A stretch of DNA of 64,000 nt. Origin: Streptomyces varsoviensis (lineage in GTDB: Bacteria; Actinomycetota; Actinomycetes; Streptomycetales; Streptomycetaceae). Within the stretch, counting starts at the first letter, position 1; every line of letters begins with the position of its first letter. Below the pieces are notes generated by a model. That model was not told the DNA's origin. It saw only the letters and a list, made by a program, of their open reading frames with translations, and did not search any database. The position numbers were made by a program, and so were the translations under genes. The stretch covers positions 1 to 64,000 of the forward strand of contig NZ_JOBF01000034.1 of the NCBI RefSeq assembly GCF_000718635.1, read 5' to 3'. Positions 17,192-24,621 of the stretch are shown one piece after another.

Positions 17192-17680
17192 TTACGCGCT
17201 GGTCAGCCGCCTTGCCGCGACGGCGGCCAACGGTGGCCCGCCCAACAGCTCGCACCACACGTATTTGCCCTTGAACCCGAAGAACTCCTCCCCGAGGCTG
17301 TACCACCCCCAGTCGTCCGAGCACAGCGTCACGAGCTGGAGCCCGCGCCCCGTCTCGTCCTCCTCGCCGGCCTCGGGCACGGCGGCGAGGTCGACGACCG
17401 CCCGCACGCGCGGCGGCTGCGGATCGGTGTCCCACACCCCGATCCGCAGCTTCCCGTCCGACCACCACAGCCGCATCGACGCCGGTCCGTCGGTATGCCG
17501 CAGCGCGTTGGACAGCAGCTCGGTCGCGAGCAGTTCGGCCCGGTCGGTGAGGTGCGTGAGGTCGTGCAGGGCGAGAACCGCCCGCAGCGTCGCGCGGGCG
17601 ACGGCCGCCGCGCGGTCGTCGTGCGGGACGTAGAGGGTGTAGTCCCAAGTCTCGTCTTCGTGAGCGGAGTTCGTCGTCAT
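17192..17680 (-). CDS. ATP-binding (HATPase_c_2) anti-sigma-factor-like protein
   Basis: 162 aa. A GHKL-type ATPase of the RsbW/AbaA-associated sort: helix ATELLSNALRHTDGPA supplies the Asn (N-box), GVWDTDPQPP the G1 box and ETGRGLQLVTLCSDDWG the G2 box. In Streptomyces such small kinases sit beside WhiJ-like HTH and DUF397 genes, as here, and are thought to adjust sigma-factor or developmental switches. The ATG at 17680 has a GGAG site. It is divergent from the HTH gene at 17920. Confidence 0.88.
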   Translation of the reverse strand: MTTNSAHEDETWDYTLYVPHDDRAAAVARATLRAVLALHDLTHLTDRAELLATELLSNALRHTDGPASMRLWWSDGKLRIGVWDTDPQPPRVRAVVDLAAVPEAGEEDETGRGLQLVTLCSDDWGWYSLGEEFFGFKGKYVWCELLGGPPLAAVAARRLTSA

Positions 17681-17919
17681 GCGGATTCTCCGTACGGTGG
17701 GGGGCACCGGATCACCGGCCCGCCGGGGCGCTGCGCTGGGCGCGTGGGGGTGGTGTGGTTCCGGCTTGTCGGCGCGCACTGTGTGAGTGGCGCGTTACGT
17801 ACAGTAGGGCCTAAGGTTCTGCCGTCGCAAGCTTAAGCCCGCTGGTTCCCTCGTAGACGTGAATGGACCCAAGTGCCGGGAGCGCGGCAGACTTTGGTCA
17901 GCTACGAAGAAGGGAACGC

Positions 17920-18771
17920 ATGCCGCCGAGGAGACAGCCCACCGCACGTCAGGAGCGCTTGGGTACGGAACTGCGAAAGCTGCGCGAGGCGGCAGGCATG
18001 ACCGCGCGCGAGGCCGCGGGGCTGCTGGGGACCAACCCGATCCAGATGAGCCAGATGGAGTCCGGGCGGGCGGGAATCAGCGAGGAGCGCCTGCGCCGAT
18101 TGGCATCCCACTATGCCTGTGCGGACGGTCAGTTGATCGATGCGTTGGCGGCGATGGCGACGGAGCGCGGGCGGGGGTGGTGGGAGGAGTACCGGGGCGT
18201 TCTGCCGCCGGCCTTCTTGGACTTGGCGGAGTTGGAACACCACGCCACCTTTCTCCGCGATCTCAACATCGTCCACGTTCCGGGAATTCTTCAGACGGAG
18301 AGCTACGCGCGGGCGGTGTTCTCGTACAACGTGCCAGAGCTGCCCGCTAGCGAACTTGAGCCACGGGTGGCGCACCGCATGCGAAGGCGCGTTGTCGTCG
18401 GTCGCGAATCGCCGACCGAGTTTGAGGCGGTGATCCATGAGGCCGCGCTGCGCATCAGAGTCGGAGATCGCCTGATCGCCCGCGATCAACTGAAGCACGT
18501 CCTCGACGAATCGGAACGGCCCAATGTGACGGTTCGAGTCATCCCCTTCGATGTGGACTGGTTCTCAGGAGCGTCGTCTTCAATGATTCATGCTGGCGGG
18601 GCTGTTCCTCAACTCGACACCGTCGTGCGAGATGCTCCGCATGGCACGGCGCACCTGGACGCCCAGTCCCAGATCGCCAGACTTCGGGTCCTGTTCCGTA
18701 AGGTGGAAGAAGCGTCCCTAAGCCCCGCGAAATCGCGGGACTTCATCTACTGTTTGATGCGAGAAGTGTGA
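17920..18771 (+). CDS. WhiJ-like HTH regulator with DUF5753 domain
   Basis: 283 aa. The N-terminal XRE helix-turn-helix (about 10-65: LGTELRKLREAAGMTAREAAGLLG...QMSQMESGRAGIS) binds DNA. The DUF5753 domain (about 90-275) carries the usual FLDLAELEHHATFL, VPGILQTESYARAVF and ERPNVTVRVIPF motifs. The family is the WhiJ group, which represses development until relieved by partner proteins. The start is ATG at 17920 after GAAGGGAA. Two DUF397 genes follow, the first 11 bp away and probably translationally linked. Confidence 0.92.
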   Translation: MPPRRQPTARQERLGTELRKLREAAGMTAREAAGLLGTNPIQMSQMESGRAGISEERLRRLASHYACADGQLIDALAAMATERGRGWWEEYRGVLPPAFLDLAELEHHATFLRDLNIVHVPGILQTESYARAVFSYNVPELPASELEPRVAHRMRRRVVVGRESPTEFEAVIHEAALRIRVGDRLIARDQLKHVLDESERPNVTVRVIPFDVDWFSGASSSMIHAGGAVPQLDTVVRDAPHGTAHLDAQSQIARLRVLFRKVEEASLSPAKSRDFIYCLMREV

Positions 18772-18782
18772 AAGGCGTAGCG

Positions 18783-18983
18783 ATGTCCGCTGGTCTCAAC
18801 TGGCAGAAGTCCTCTTTCTCTGGCGGGGGAGACGGTAATAGCTGTGTCGAACTGGCCGCCGTTGATGGCGTGGTGTGGCTTCGAGAGAGCGATGCTCCCG
18901 GCGAAGTCATAACCGTTACGCCGGCCGTGCTTCACGCGCTCCTGCGGACTGTAAAGGCCAGCGGTTCAGGCCACCGAGTGTGA
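18783..18983 (+). CDS. DUF397 protein (first copy)
   Basis: 66 aa. It matches the DUF397 pattern: NWQKSSFSGGGDGNSCVELA, then VDGVVWLRESDAPGEVITVTPAVLHALLRTVK. DUF397 proteins are small partners of WhiJ-like HTH proteins. A GTG at 18768 overlapping the HTH stop is an alternative start adding five residues; the ATG at 18783 has AAAGG at suitable spacing. Confidence 0.88.
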   Translation: MSAGLNWQKSSFSGGGDGNSCVELAAVDGVVWLRESDAPGEVITVTPAVLHALLRTVKASGSGHRV

Positions 18984-19010
18984 GACCAGAGAGCGGTGTG
19001 GGGTGAGGAA

Positions 19011-19217
19011 ATGGCTGAGCACACGCACTGGCAGAAAACCTCCTTCTCCGGCGGCGGCGACGGAGCGAACTGCCTCCAACTGGCCGCCGCCCACGGAGTG
19101 GTGTGGCTCCGGGAAAGCGAAGCGCCCGGCGTCATGGTGACCGCTACGGCGAACGCCCTTCGGGCGCTCCTTCGGAGCGTGAAAACGGGGGAGTTTGGCT
19201 CCGGGAGCCTGAAGTGA
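19011..19217 (+). CDS. DUF397 protein (second copy)
   Basis: 68 aa, about 60 percent similar by eye to the gene just upstream (HWQKTSFSGGGDGANCLQLA, VVWLRESEAPGVMVTATANALRALLRSVK). The ATG at 19011 follows GTGAGGAA. Two DUF397 copies after one DUF5753 regulator look like a local duplication. Its stop codon touches the start of the lasso-precursor repeat cassettes. Confidence 0.88.
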   Translation: MAEHTHWQKTSFSGGGDGANCLQLAAAHGVVWLRESEAPGVMVTATANALRALLRSVKTGEFGSGSLK

Positions 19218-19432
19218 TTACCCTCCGCAATGGCCGGGCAGAGTCGCAACGCGACTGTGGCGGGGCGGGGGCCAGTGGGGGACGAGGCGCTCTGACGTGC
19301 TGAGTTTTGGGAGCTGGGGGTCACTCGTGGGCATGGAGTTCGCAGGGGGCACCTAGCATTCGGCAGGTGCGGCGTGTGTCACTTTCTGTAGTGGGTGGAT
19401 TCGCCGCCCACGTGAATCGGAAGGTGAACGTG

Positions 19433-19576
19433 ATGAGCGAGACGCTGCACATCGAAACCGCCGACGTCTACGAGCCCCCCGTGCTTGCCGAGGCCGGGGA
19501 CTTCGCCGAACTCACCCAGGGCCGCGGCATCCGCTTCCCCGAGGGCAGTGGCGCCCGGTTCGGCTTGTCCCACTAA
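19433..19576 (+). CDS. Lasso peptide precursor A (orphan RiPP precursor)
   Basis: 47 aa. The leader (1-29) holds the lasso recognition pattern YxxPxLxxxGxFxxxT as YEPPVLAEAGDFAELT, with Thr28 at the -2 position. The predicted core, residues 30-47, is GRGIRFPEGSGARFGLSH: Gly1 and Glu8 (residue 37) would form an 8-residue macrolactam ring with a 10-residue tail. The ribosome site is GGAAGGTGAACGTG. No cyclase, leader-binding (RRE) protein or protease is in the window, so processing would need enzymes elsewhere. The family call rests on motif match only. Confidence 0.8.
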   Translation: MSETLHIETADVYEPPVLAEAGDFAELTQGRGIRFPEGSGARFGLSH

Positions 19577-19612
19577 CCGGACCGGTGCCGTAGCAGCCGC
19601 CGGTTGAGGCGC

Positions 19613-19655
19613 GGGCGTCGGTGTCCGGCCGCATGTGCGGTACGAGCCGGCGCCC
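19613..19655 (+). terminator. Nested hairpin after precursor A
   Basis: Arms GGGCGTCGG and CCGGCGCCC enclose an inner CCGCA/TGCGG hairpin. A similar structure follows precursors B (about 20098-20155) and C (about 20975-21025). There is no T-run, so termination or transcript stabilisation is inferred from position and recurrence. Confidence 0.5.
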
Positions 19656-19920
19656 GTCGTCTGTCCGGGGACGTGCTGGGCCCGAGGGGGCCGCCCGTAC
19701 GCGAACCTCACATGATTACTCTCCGCAATTCCTGAGTGGAGGGGCTATGCGCTGGGGCGGGATGGGTGCGAGTGAGGGGCGGACCGCTCTGACGTGCTGA
19801 GTTTATGGGCTGGAGGTCACCCGTGGGCGTGGTGTTGGCGGGCGGGTCTAGTGCGTCGCGTGTGCGTCACTGTGTGTAGCGGTTGGAACTGCTGCCCGTA
19901 TGGATCGGATGGTGACTGTG

Positions 19921-20064
19921 ATGAGCGAGACGCTGCACATCGAATCCGCCGACGTCTACGAGACCCCCGTGCTGGCCGAGGCCGGCGACTTCGCCGAACT
20001 AACCCAGGGCTATGGGTACGGCGCCCCCGAGGGCAGTGGCACGCGGTACGGCGACGACTGGTGA
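19921..20064 (+). CDS. Lasso peptide precursor B (orphan RiPP precursor)
   Basis: 47 aa. The leader is nearly identical to that of copy A (MSETLHIES, then YETPVLAEAGDFAELT, Thr28 at -2). The predicted core GYGYGAPEGSGTRYGDDW again has Gly1 and Glu8, with PEGSG shared with copy A, but the other ring and tail positions differ; the tail is acidic and ends in Trp. The ATG is preceded by GGATGGTGACTGTG. It lies 488 bp after copy A in the second cassette. Confidence 0.8.
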   Translation: MSETLHIESADVYETPVLAEAGDFAELTQGYGYGAPEGSGTRYGDDW

Positions 20065-20206
20065 TCGCCAGGACGGTGCCGCAGTACGCGGGTTGAGGCG
20101 CGGGTGCCGGCGCCCGGCCGTACGTGCGATACGTGCGGTACGGGCCCGGCACCCGTCGCTTGTCCGGATCGGCCCCGGGCTGCGGCCACGTGCCGGCGCG
20201 ACGCAC

Positions 20207-20262
20207 GCCGCCCGCATGGATCGGAAGGTGACCGTGCGGACCGCTTGGCCACTTCGCCGACA
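20207..20262 (+). pseudogene. Decayed fourth lasso cassette
   Basis: GCCGCCCGCATGGATCGGAA and AGGTGACCGTG match the region just upstream of the precursor start codons, but the ATG and most of the leader are missing. The text jumps to CTTGGCCACTTCGCCGAC, which resembles the end of the leader (GCCGGCGACTTCGCCGAA). It looks like a deletion remnant of another precursor copy, next to the IS5-type fragment. Confidence 0.5.
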
Positions 20263-20298
20263 TGGCCTGGGCCGCCCTCGTAGGGTGAAGGCTGATCG

Positions 20299-20545
20299 GG
20301 GGGCAAGAAGGGCAGCAAGCTGCGTGTGCTGTCCGAGGGCCAGGGCATCCCGCTCGCCGTAGCGGTGTTCGCGGCGAACACGAACGACACCCTGGCGCTG
20401 AAGCCGATGATCTGCGGGATACCCGCGACTCGTTCCGGCGGTCCACGGCGGCGCCGACCGGTCAAACTCCGCGCGGACAAGGCGACTTCTCCCCCCACAC
20501 ACGCCTGGCCTGGCTCCGCCGGTGCGGCCTCGTCCCCCCGCCTTC
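20299..20545 (+). pseudogene. IS5-family transposase fragment
   Basis: Translation gives KKGSKLRVLSEGQGIPLAVA, then AANTNDTLALKPMICGIPA and RRRRPVKLRADKA, the middle of an IS5-type DDE transposase; after a frameshift it continues DFSPHTRLAWLRRCGLVP. Both ends of the element and the catalytic C-terminus are missing. It sits between lasso cassettes B and C. Confidence 0.75.
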
Positions 20546-20804
20546 TCGCCTTCCCCGGCCTCGCGGCAGCCCTGACCGGGAACCTCACGCGATTACTCTC
20601 CGCGATGCCGGGGTAGGGGCGCTGAGCGTTGAGGCGGGATGGGCGTGGGTGCGGGGTGGGCCGCTCTGACGTGCTGGGTTTATGGGTTGGGGTCACTCGT
20701 GGGCGTGATGTTGGCGGGCGGGTCTAGTGCGTCGAGGTGTCCGTATGCGTCACTTTCTGTAGCGGGCGGGCTTCGCCGCCCGCATGGATCGGAAGGTGAA
20801 CGTG

Positions 20805-20942
20805 ATGAGCGAGACGCTGCACATCGAATCCGCCGACGTCTACGAGACCCCCGTCCTGGTCGAGGCCGGCGACTTCGCCGAACTCACCCGGGGGGTCGGG
20901 GAGACCTGGCCCGAGGGCGGCGGCACCCGCAGGCTGTTCTGA
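20805..20942 (+). CDS. Lasso peptide precursor C (orphan RiPP precursor)
   Basis: 45 aa. The leader is as in copy B except A19V and a TR junction (YETPVLVEAGDFAELT, Thr28 at -2). The predicted core GVGETWPEGGGTRRLF has 16 residues, with Gly1 and Glu8 for ring closure and the shared PEG; Glu4 is a second acid but would give an unusually small ring. The ribosome site is GGAAGGTGAACGTG. It is the last intact cassette and is followed by a hairpin and an IS630-like fragment. Confidence 0.8.
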   Translation: MSETLHIESADVYETPVLVEAGDFAELTRGVGETWPEGGGTRRLF

Positions 20943-21107
20943 CGGCCGCGGTGGCGCCGCGGTAGCCGCCGGTTGAGGCGCGGCGCCGGTGTCCGGCCGT
21001 ATGCGCGGTACGGGCCGGCGCCTGTCGCCTGCGCGGCGGCGAGTTACGCCCCGCGTCACCCGCTGCCTGGCGGGAGCGGGGGCCCCGGTTCGTACGGGAT
21101 ATTCAGG

Positions 21108-21420
21108 TGCGTCGGCTGAATACGGCGTCGAGCCGGTCGCAGGCTTCCTGAACGGTGTGAACGAGGCCGGGCGGCCGCAGCGTTGGCGGTCCTTCAGCCC
21201 GGGCTGGCCTTGTTCGGCGAACCGGCCACGCCAACGGCGCACGGTGTCCCAATGCAGCCCCGTCTCCCGGGCGATGTGCGCGTTGGAGCGACCGCGCGCG
21301 GCATGCAGGACCACCTGCGCGCACCCGCAGCCGGTGCCCGGTCCTGTGGCCGTAGGCCATCTTCTTCAACCGTGTGCGTTCGGCGGCACTGGGGGCTATC
21401 GGACAGGCGGTGCGGGCAGG
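21108..21420 (-). pseudogene. IS630-like transposase N-terminal fragment
   Basis: On the minus strand, AARGRSNAHIARETGLHWDT then VRRWRGRFAEQGQPGLKDR and CGRPASFTP form the HTH/linker of an IS630-type transposase. The preceding part (KKMAYGHRTGHRLRVRA) and the following part (VQEACDRLDAVF) are in other frames, so the gene is broken by frameshifts and lacks the DDE domain. It marks past insertion next to the lasso array. Confidence 0.65.
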
Positions 21421-21617
21421 CGGTACGGACAGGCATGGCAGGCGAACCGATCCGCTGAAGTGGATCACGGGCAACCCGCAGCCTGCCCCGCCCGCCGCAG
21501 CGAAGGAGCCCAAATGCCGTGGCCGGACGCGGACCGGGCGGGACGCGGCATGCCCACACCGCCGTCCTCCACCAAGTGCCCGTGCCTGAACCCGGATTAC
21601 GGGAAGATGCGTCTCTT

Positions 21618-22247
21618 CTACGGGTCCTGTTCGGGTGCTGTGATCCCGAGGTCGACACGCATGAGATGGCGCATCTTCCAGAGGGGGGCCCACAGCTTGT
21701 TCATGCTCTCCCAGGCGGTTCCTAGAGTCTCTCCCTGCTCGGCCGTGCCTTTATCGAGCCGCATCAGCAGGCCGTAAAGATCGCCAAGATGGCGGTTTGC
21801 CGTGCTGGCCGCCGGCATCACGGTGTCGGGCAGCACCATCTGGGCCTCGGCGTGACGCAAACGGTGGTCGCGGCGTGCCCGGTCCAGCTCCGACCGCAGG
21901 TCCTCGCTCACCTCACCCCTCTCCAGGGCGTGGAGGACCTTCGTCATCACGTTGGCCACGTCGCGAGTACCGGCGCTGAGAGTGGCGTAGCACGTGCGCC
22001 GAGCCTCAAGCTGAGCCTGGCGAGTGGCGTACTCACGTTCGTCTTGCTGGAGTTGCCGTGCGTGCTCCAGCTCCCGGGCTCTGGCGCGGTCGGCTCTGCG
22101 CTGGGTGAGCAGGGCGGACGCGAGGGTGCCGCCGATGCCAAGGACCGCGACGATGATCTGGCTGGTTGAGCTGTCCAAACTGCCCCCGGTTCGATCGGCT
22201 CGCGGTGACTGTACCTGCTGCTGGACATTCCTCGTCAGGGGGCGCAT
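21618..22247 (-). CDS. Hypothetical membrane-anchored coiled-coil protein
   Basis: About 209 aa. After a short arm, a membrane helix (SQIIVAVLGIGGTLASALLT) is followed by a long charged helix (RRADRARARELEHARQLQQDEREYATRQAQLEA) that looks like a coiled coil, then a helical domain. I do not recognise the family; similar short proteins occur in Streptomyces accessory regions. The start is uncertain: ATG at 22247, or a TTG just before the membrane helix with GGGGGCAG in front. Confidence 0.6.
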   Translation of the reverse strand: MRPLTRNVQQQVQSPRADRTGGSLDSSTSQIIVAVLGIGGTLASALLTQRRADRARARELEHARQLQQDEREYATRQAQLEARRTCYATLSAGTRDVANVMTKVLHALERGEVSEDLRSELDRARRDHRLRHAEAQMVLPDTVMPAASTANRHLGDLYGLLMRLDKGTAEQGETLGTAWESMNKLWAPLWKMRHLMRVDLGITAPEQDP

Positions 22248-22664
22248 CGGCAGCGGACAAGGGCCCTGGCCAGGTCGACGAAGGCGGAAAAGGCGCGGCT
22301 TTGTGACCGTAGCGGCCACGTTCACGAATCAGTCGTCGGCCGTCAACCCCCGAAGGATTTACGGAGCCGACCACTAAGGGCCGGCGCCTGTCTGAAGCCG
22401 CCCGGCGGCTTCCGTCGCGGGCTGCGGGCGTTCCAGCCGGGCGTACCAGGGGTTATGCGTTTTGGCTGTTCAGGTGGGGGTTACGTGTTCCAGCGTCCCT
22501 AACTTCCCTCGCGATGTGGCTAGTTGATCGCAAGATCGCGCAGGCTCGGTCCGGTTCTCCGTAGGGGGCAACTGACTACGACCGACTACGACCGACTACG
22601 ACCACCGAGTACGGCCGGCTGCTATCGCGGCCGGTGAAATCCGCGAGGAATAGGGCGTGCGCGC
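22248..22664. other. Intergenic region with a short tandem repeat
   Basis: About 420 bp between divergent genes. The only structure seen is three copies of GACTACGACC at 22574-22603. The remainder shows no convincing gene, hairpin or promoter by eye, though it must contain the promoter of the cyclodipeptide synthase gene. Confidence 0.6.
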
Positions 22665-23378
22665 ATGACCACCACCACCCCAAAAACCGTTGAACAGACG
22701 GCGTTCGACGTTGCTCCGTACACCGACAACTGTGCGCGGATATATGAAGCCGCCGAACACGCTCTGATCGGACTCTCGCCCTTCAACAGCTATTACAAAT
22801 CCGGCCTCATACGGTCGCTGACCGAATGGGCCGCGCGGCGGTTCGCCACGGTGGATGTGTTCATCCCCGGCGACGAGGCGATGCTCACGCTCACCGCGGC
22901 GGGGTGGGACCCCGGGCACGCCGAGCGACGGCTGCACCAGGCGCGCAAGAAGCTCCGGGGGCCGGCGCGCCAAGGGCTGCTGGCCGCGGGCATCGACCTG
23001 CCGGACCACTACTTGCACACCTGGACCGAACTGCTCGACCGCCCCGCCTACCGGCATCTGCGGGCGCAGGTCGGCCAGGGGTGCCGTACGGACCCGGGGC
23101 TGCGGCGGCCGGCCCGGGAACTCAGCCGGAAGGCCGTACGCGGGCTGACGGGGGACGAGCCCGACGACCGGCAGATCGATCACGCGCTGGACTACGTGGT
23201 AGCTGAAATGCCTTTTATGATCGACAGTCCGTCGATCTTCCATGTGAAGTCGTCGGTGTTCGTCTATCACCAGCCATTCGAGCTGGCGCACTGTCTGCTG
23301 GACGGGCGCGAGATCTCCTCCGTGGAGATCAATCCGGCACAGGGGTTCCTGGTCGTGCGGCCAAGTTCTGGTGAATGA
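22665..23378 (+). CDS. tRNA-dependent cyclodipeptide synthase
   Basis: 237 aa, a normal CDPS length. The enzyme takes two aminoacyl-tRNAs and makes a cyclic dipeptide (2,5-diketopiperazine). The nucleophile motif is GLSPFNSYY with Ser38 (AlbC Ser37). Tyr177 and Glu181 in YVVAEMPF match AlbC Tyr178/Glu182. Asn41 points to the NYQ subfamily, and Tyr201 matches AlbC Tyr202, but the next residues are His202-Gln203, so the subfamily signature is not clean. No cyclodipeptide oxidase, P450, methyltransferase or prenyltransferase lies beside it, so the product may be released unmodified or tailored by distant enzymes. Start ATG 22665. Confidence 0.9.
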   Translation: MTTTTPKTVEQTAFDVAPYTDNCARIYEAAEHALIGLSPFNSYYKSGLIRSLTEWAARRFATVDVFIPGDEAMLTLTAAGWDPGHAERRLHQARKKLRGPARQGLLAAGIDLPDHYLHTWTELLDRPAYRHLRAQVGQGCRTDPGLRRPARELSRKAVRGLTGDEPDDRQIDHALDYVVAEMPFMIDSPSIFHVKSSVFVYHQPFELAHCLLDGREISSVEINPAQGFLVVRPSSGE

Positions 23379-23540
23379 GCGGGAGTTCGGAGTTCGGAGT
23401 TCGGAGAGGCTATGCCCGAGTGCTATCGGGGGATGGCAGTGGGCGTGCGGCGTGCGGGGCAGTAGCTTCGACGGGTGGCGGGCGGTGCGGCGCCCGTTTC
23501 CGCCCAACCCCCCCATACGTTGCTTCGAGACGAGGTCCTC

Positions 23541-24533
23541 GTGAGCCGTAGACACTCTCCCCGTCGTTCCCCCTGTCGTTCTCCCCACCGTTCGCCCCGC
23601 CTGCTGACCGCCTGTCTCGTCCTGGCCCTCGGGGCCGGCACCGTGGCCGCGGCCGGCCCCGCCGAGGCGACCGGGCGTAGCCTCCGGCCCGCCGCCGAGC
23701 CCTACTGCTACGGCGAACCGTCCCAGCCCACCGCCGACGTGAGCGACCTGAAGGCGGCCTTCAACTCCTCGAACTGGATGCGGACCCTCCAGGCCGTCTA
23801 CAAGCGGCGCTGGCCCAGTGGGGAGGCGCTGGCGGTCGCGCAGGCGAAGGACAAGTACTGGGACCAGTTCGTGAACAAGCGGAGCTTCGAGGGGTTCGCC
23901 GAGTCGATGATGGTGGCGATCCACGAGGAGACCCACATGTGGGACCTCGACCCGTCCCGTACCAAGTGGGACGTGTCCATCGCGGCGTGGATCAACGGCG
24001 GGCAGCAGGCGCTGACGGTGCCGGTGCACGGCGGCTTCCCGCGCAAGGAGATCCTGCCGCTGATCAAGGACCGGCTCACCGCGTCCATGGACGACACGTA
24101 CCTGCGGGACAGGACGCAGGGCGAATACCTCCTCCAGGGGGTGCTGGCGGAGCAGAACGCCGGGCTGACGGGGCTGCCGGCGGTGACGGTGGTTCAGGAG
24201 TACATCAAGGGGATCGGGGCCAGCAACGCCCGTGACATCGCCGCCACCAACCTGCGGTACCTGCTGCTCTACCTGCGCGTCGCCAAGGACCGGCACCCCG
24301 ACTACTGGGCCAAGATCAAGGCCGAGCCGAAACTGCGCGACCTGGTCCTGACGCAGTTCCTGCGGACGGCCTACTGGATGGACAAGTCCGCGCCCTACAC
24401 CGGGAAGCTGGGCAGCAAGGACGCCGACAAGATCCAGGCGACGAATTACGCGCCGGAGAACGTCGCCATCGTGGAGGAGTTCACCGGCCGCAAGGTGCGC
24501 GTGGACGCGCAGAAGCACTGCACCGCGGGCTGA
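23541..24533 (+). CDS. Secreted protein with HExxH motif, putative metallopeptidase
   Basis: 330 aa. A signal peptide (about 1-42) has an Arg/Ser/Pro-rich n-region, the hydrophobic core LLTACLVLALGAGTVAAA and a likely cut after AEA. The mature part contains SMMVAIHEETHMWDLD with His128-Glu-Glu-Thr-His132, a zinc-peptidase-type HExxH, and only two cysteines (near the mature N-terminus and at the C-terminus) that could pair. I cannot assign a peptidase family, and a third zinc ligand is not obvious. The start is GTG at 23541 with GAGG upstream. It lies downstream of the CDPS gene on the same strand, but the 162-bp gap leaves a link uncertain. Confidence 0.75.
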   Translation: MSRRHSPRRSPCRSPHRSPRLLTACLVLALGAGTVAAAGPAEATGRSLRPAAEPYCYGEPSQPTADVSDLKAAFNSSNWMRTLQAVYKRRWPSGEALAVAQAKDKYWDQFVNKRSFEGFAESMMVAIHEETHMWDLDPSRTKWDVSIAAWINGGQQALTVPVHGGFPRKEILPLIKDRLTASMDDTYLRDRTQGEYLLQGVLAEQNAGLTGLPAVTVVQEYIKGIGASNARDIAATNLRYLLLYLRVAKDRHPDYWAKIKAEPKLRDLVLTQFLRTAYWMDKSAPYTGKLGSKDADKIQATNYAPENVAIVEEFTGRKVRVDAQKHCTAG

Positions 24534-24621
24534 GAGGCCGCCGCGGAGGTCACCGCAGAGGCCGCGTCCGGCGGGGCCCCCGCCCGCCGGACGCGGAAGC
24601 GCCAACCCCCCGTCGGTGCCG

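Larger units (their letters stand above)
19216..20942 (+). repeat. Tandem cassettes carrying lasso-precursor genes
   Basis: A roughly 0.5-kb unit is repeated. Each copy begins GATTAC(T/C)CTCCGC (19216, 19714, 20591), continues with a block GCTCTGACGTGCTG(A/G)GTTT, a TCACTCGTGGGC(A/G) segment and a GCCGCCCGCATGGATCGGAA-type leader, then the gene starting MSETLHIE, and ends with a GC-rich hairpin after GCCGGTTGAGGCGCG. Copies A, B and C are intact. A fourth fragment and an IS5-type remnant lie between B and C. The gene, its control region and its hairpin were therefore duplicated together. Confidence 0.85.

Noticed and set aside
20724..21314. Intact transposase gene on the minus strand
   Set aside because: Only the helix-turn-helix part matches IS630; the surrounding frame is shifted and continues into antisense lasso-precursor sequence.
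19216..22325. A complete lasso biosynthetic cluster around the precursors
   Set aside because: No cyclase, RRE/protease or transporter gene is seen on either strand between 17 and 26 kb, only regulators, IS fragments and an unrelated coiled-coil protein.
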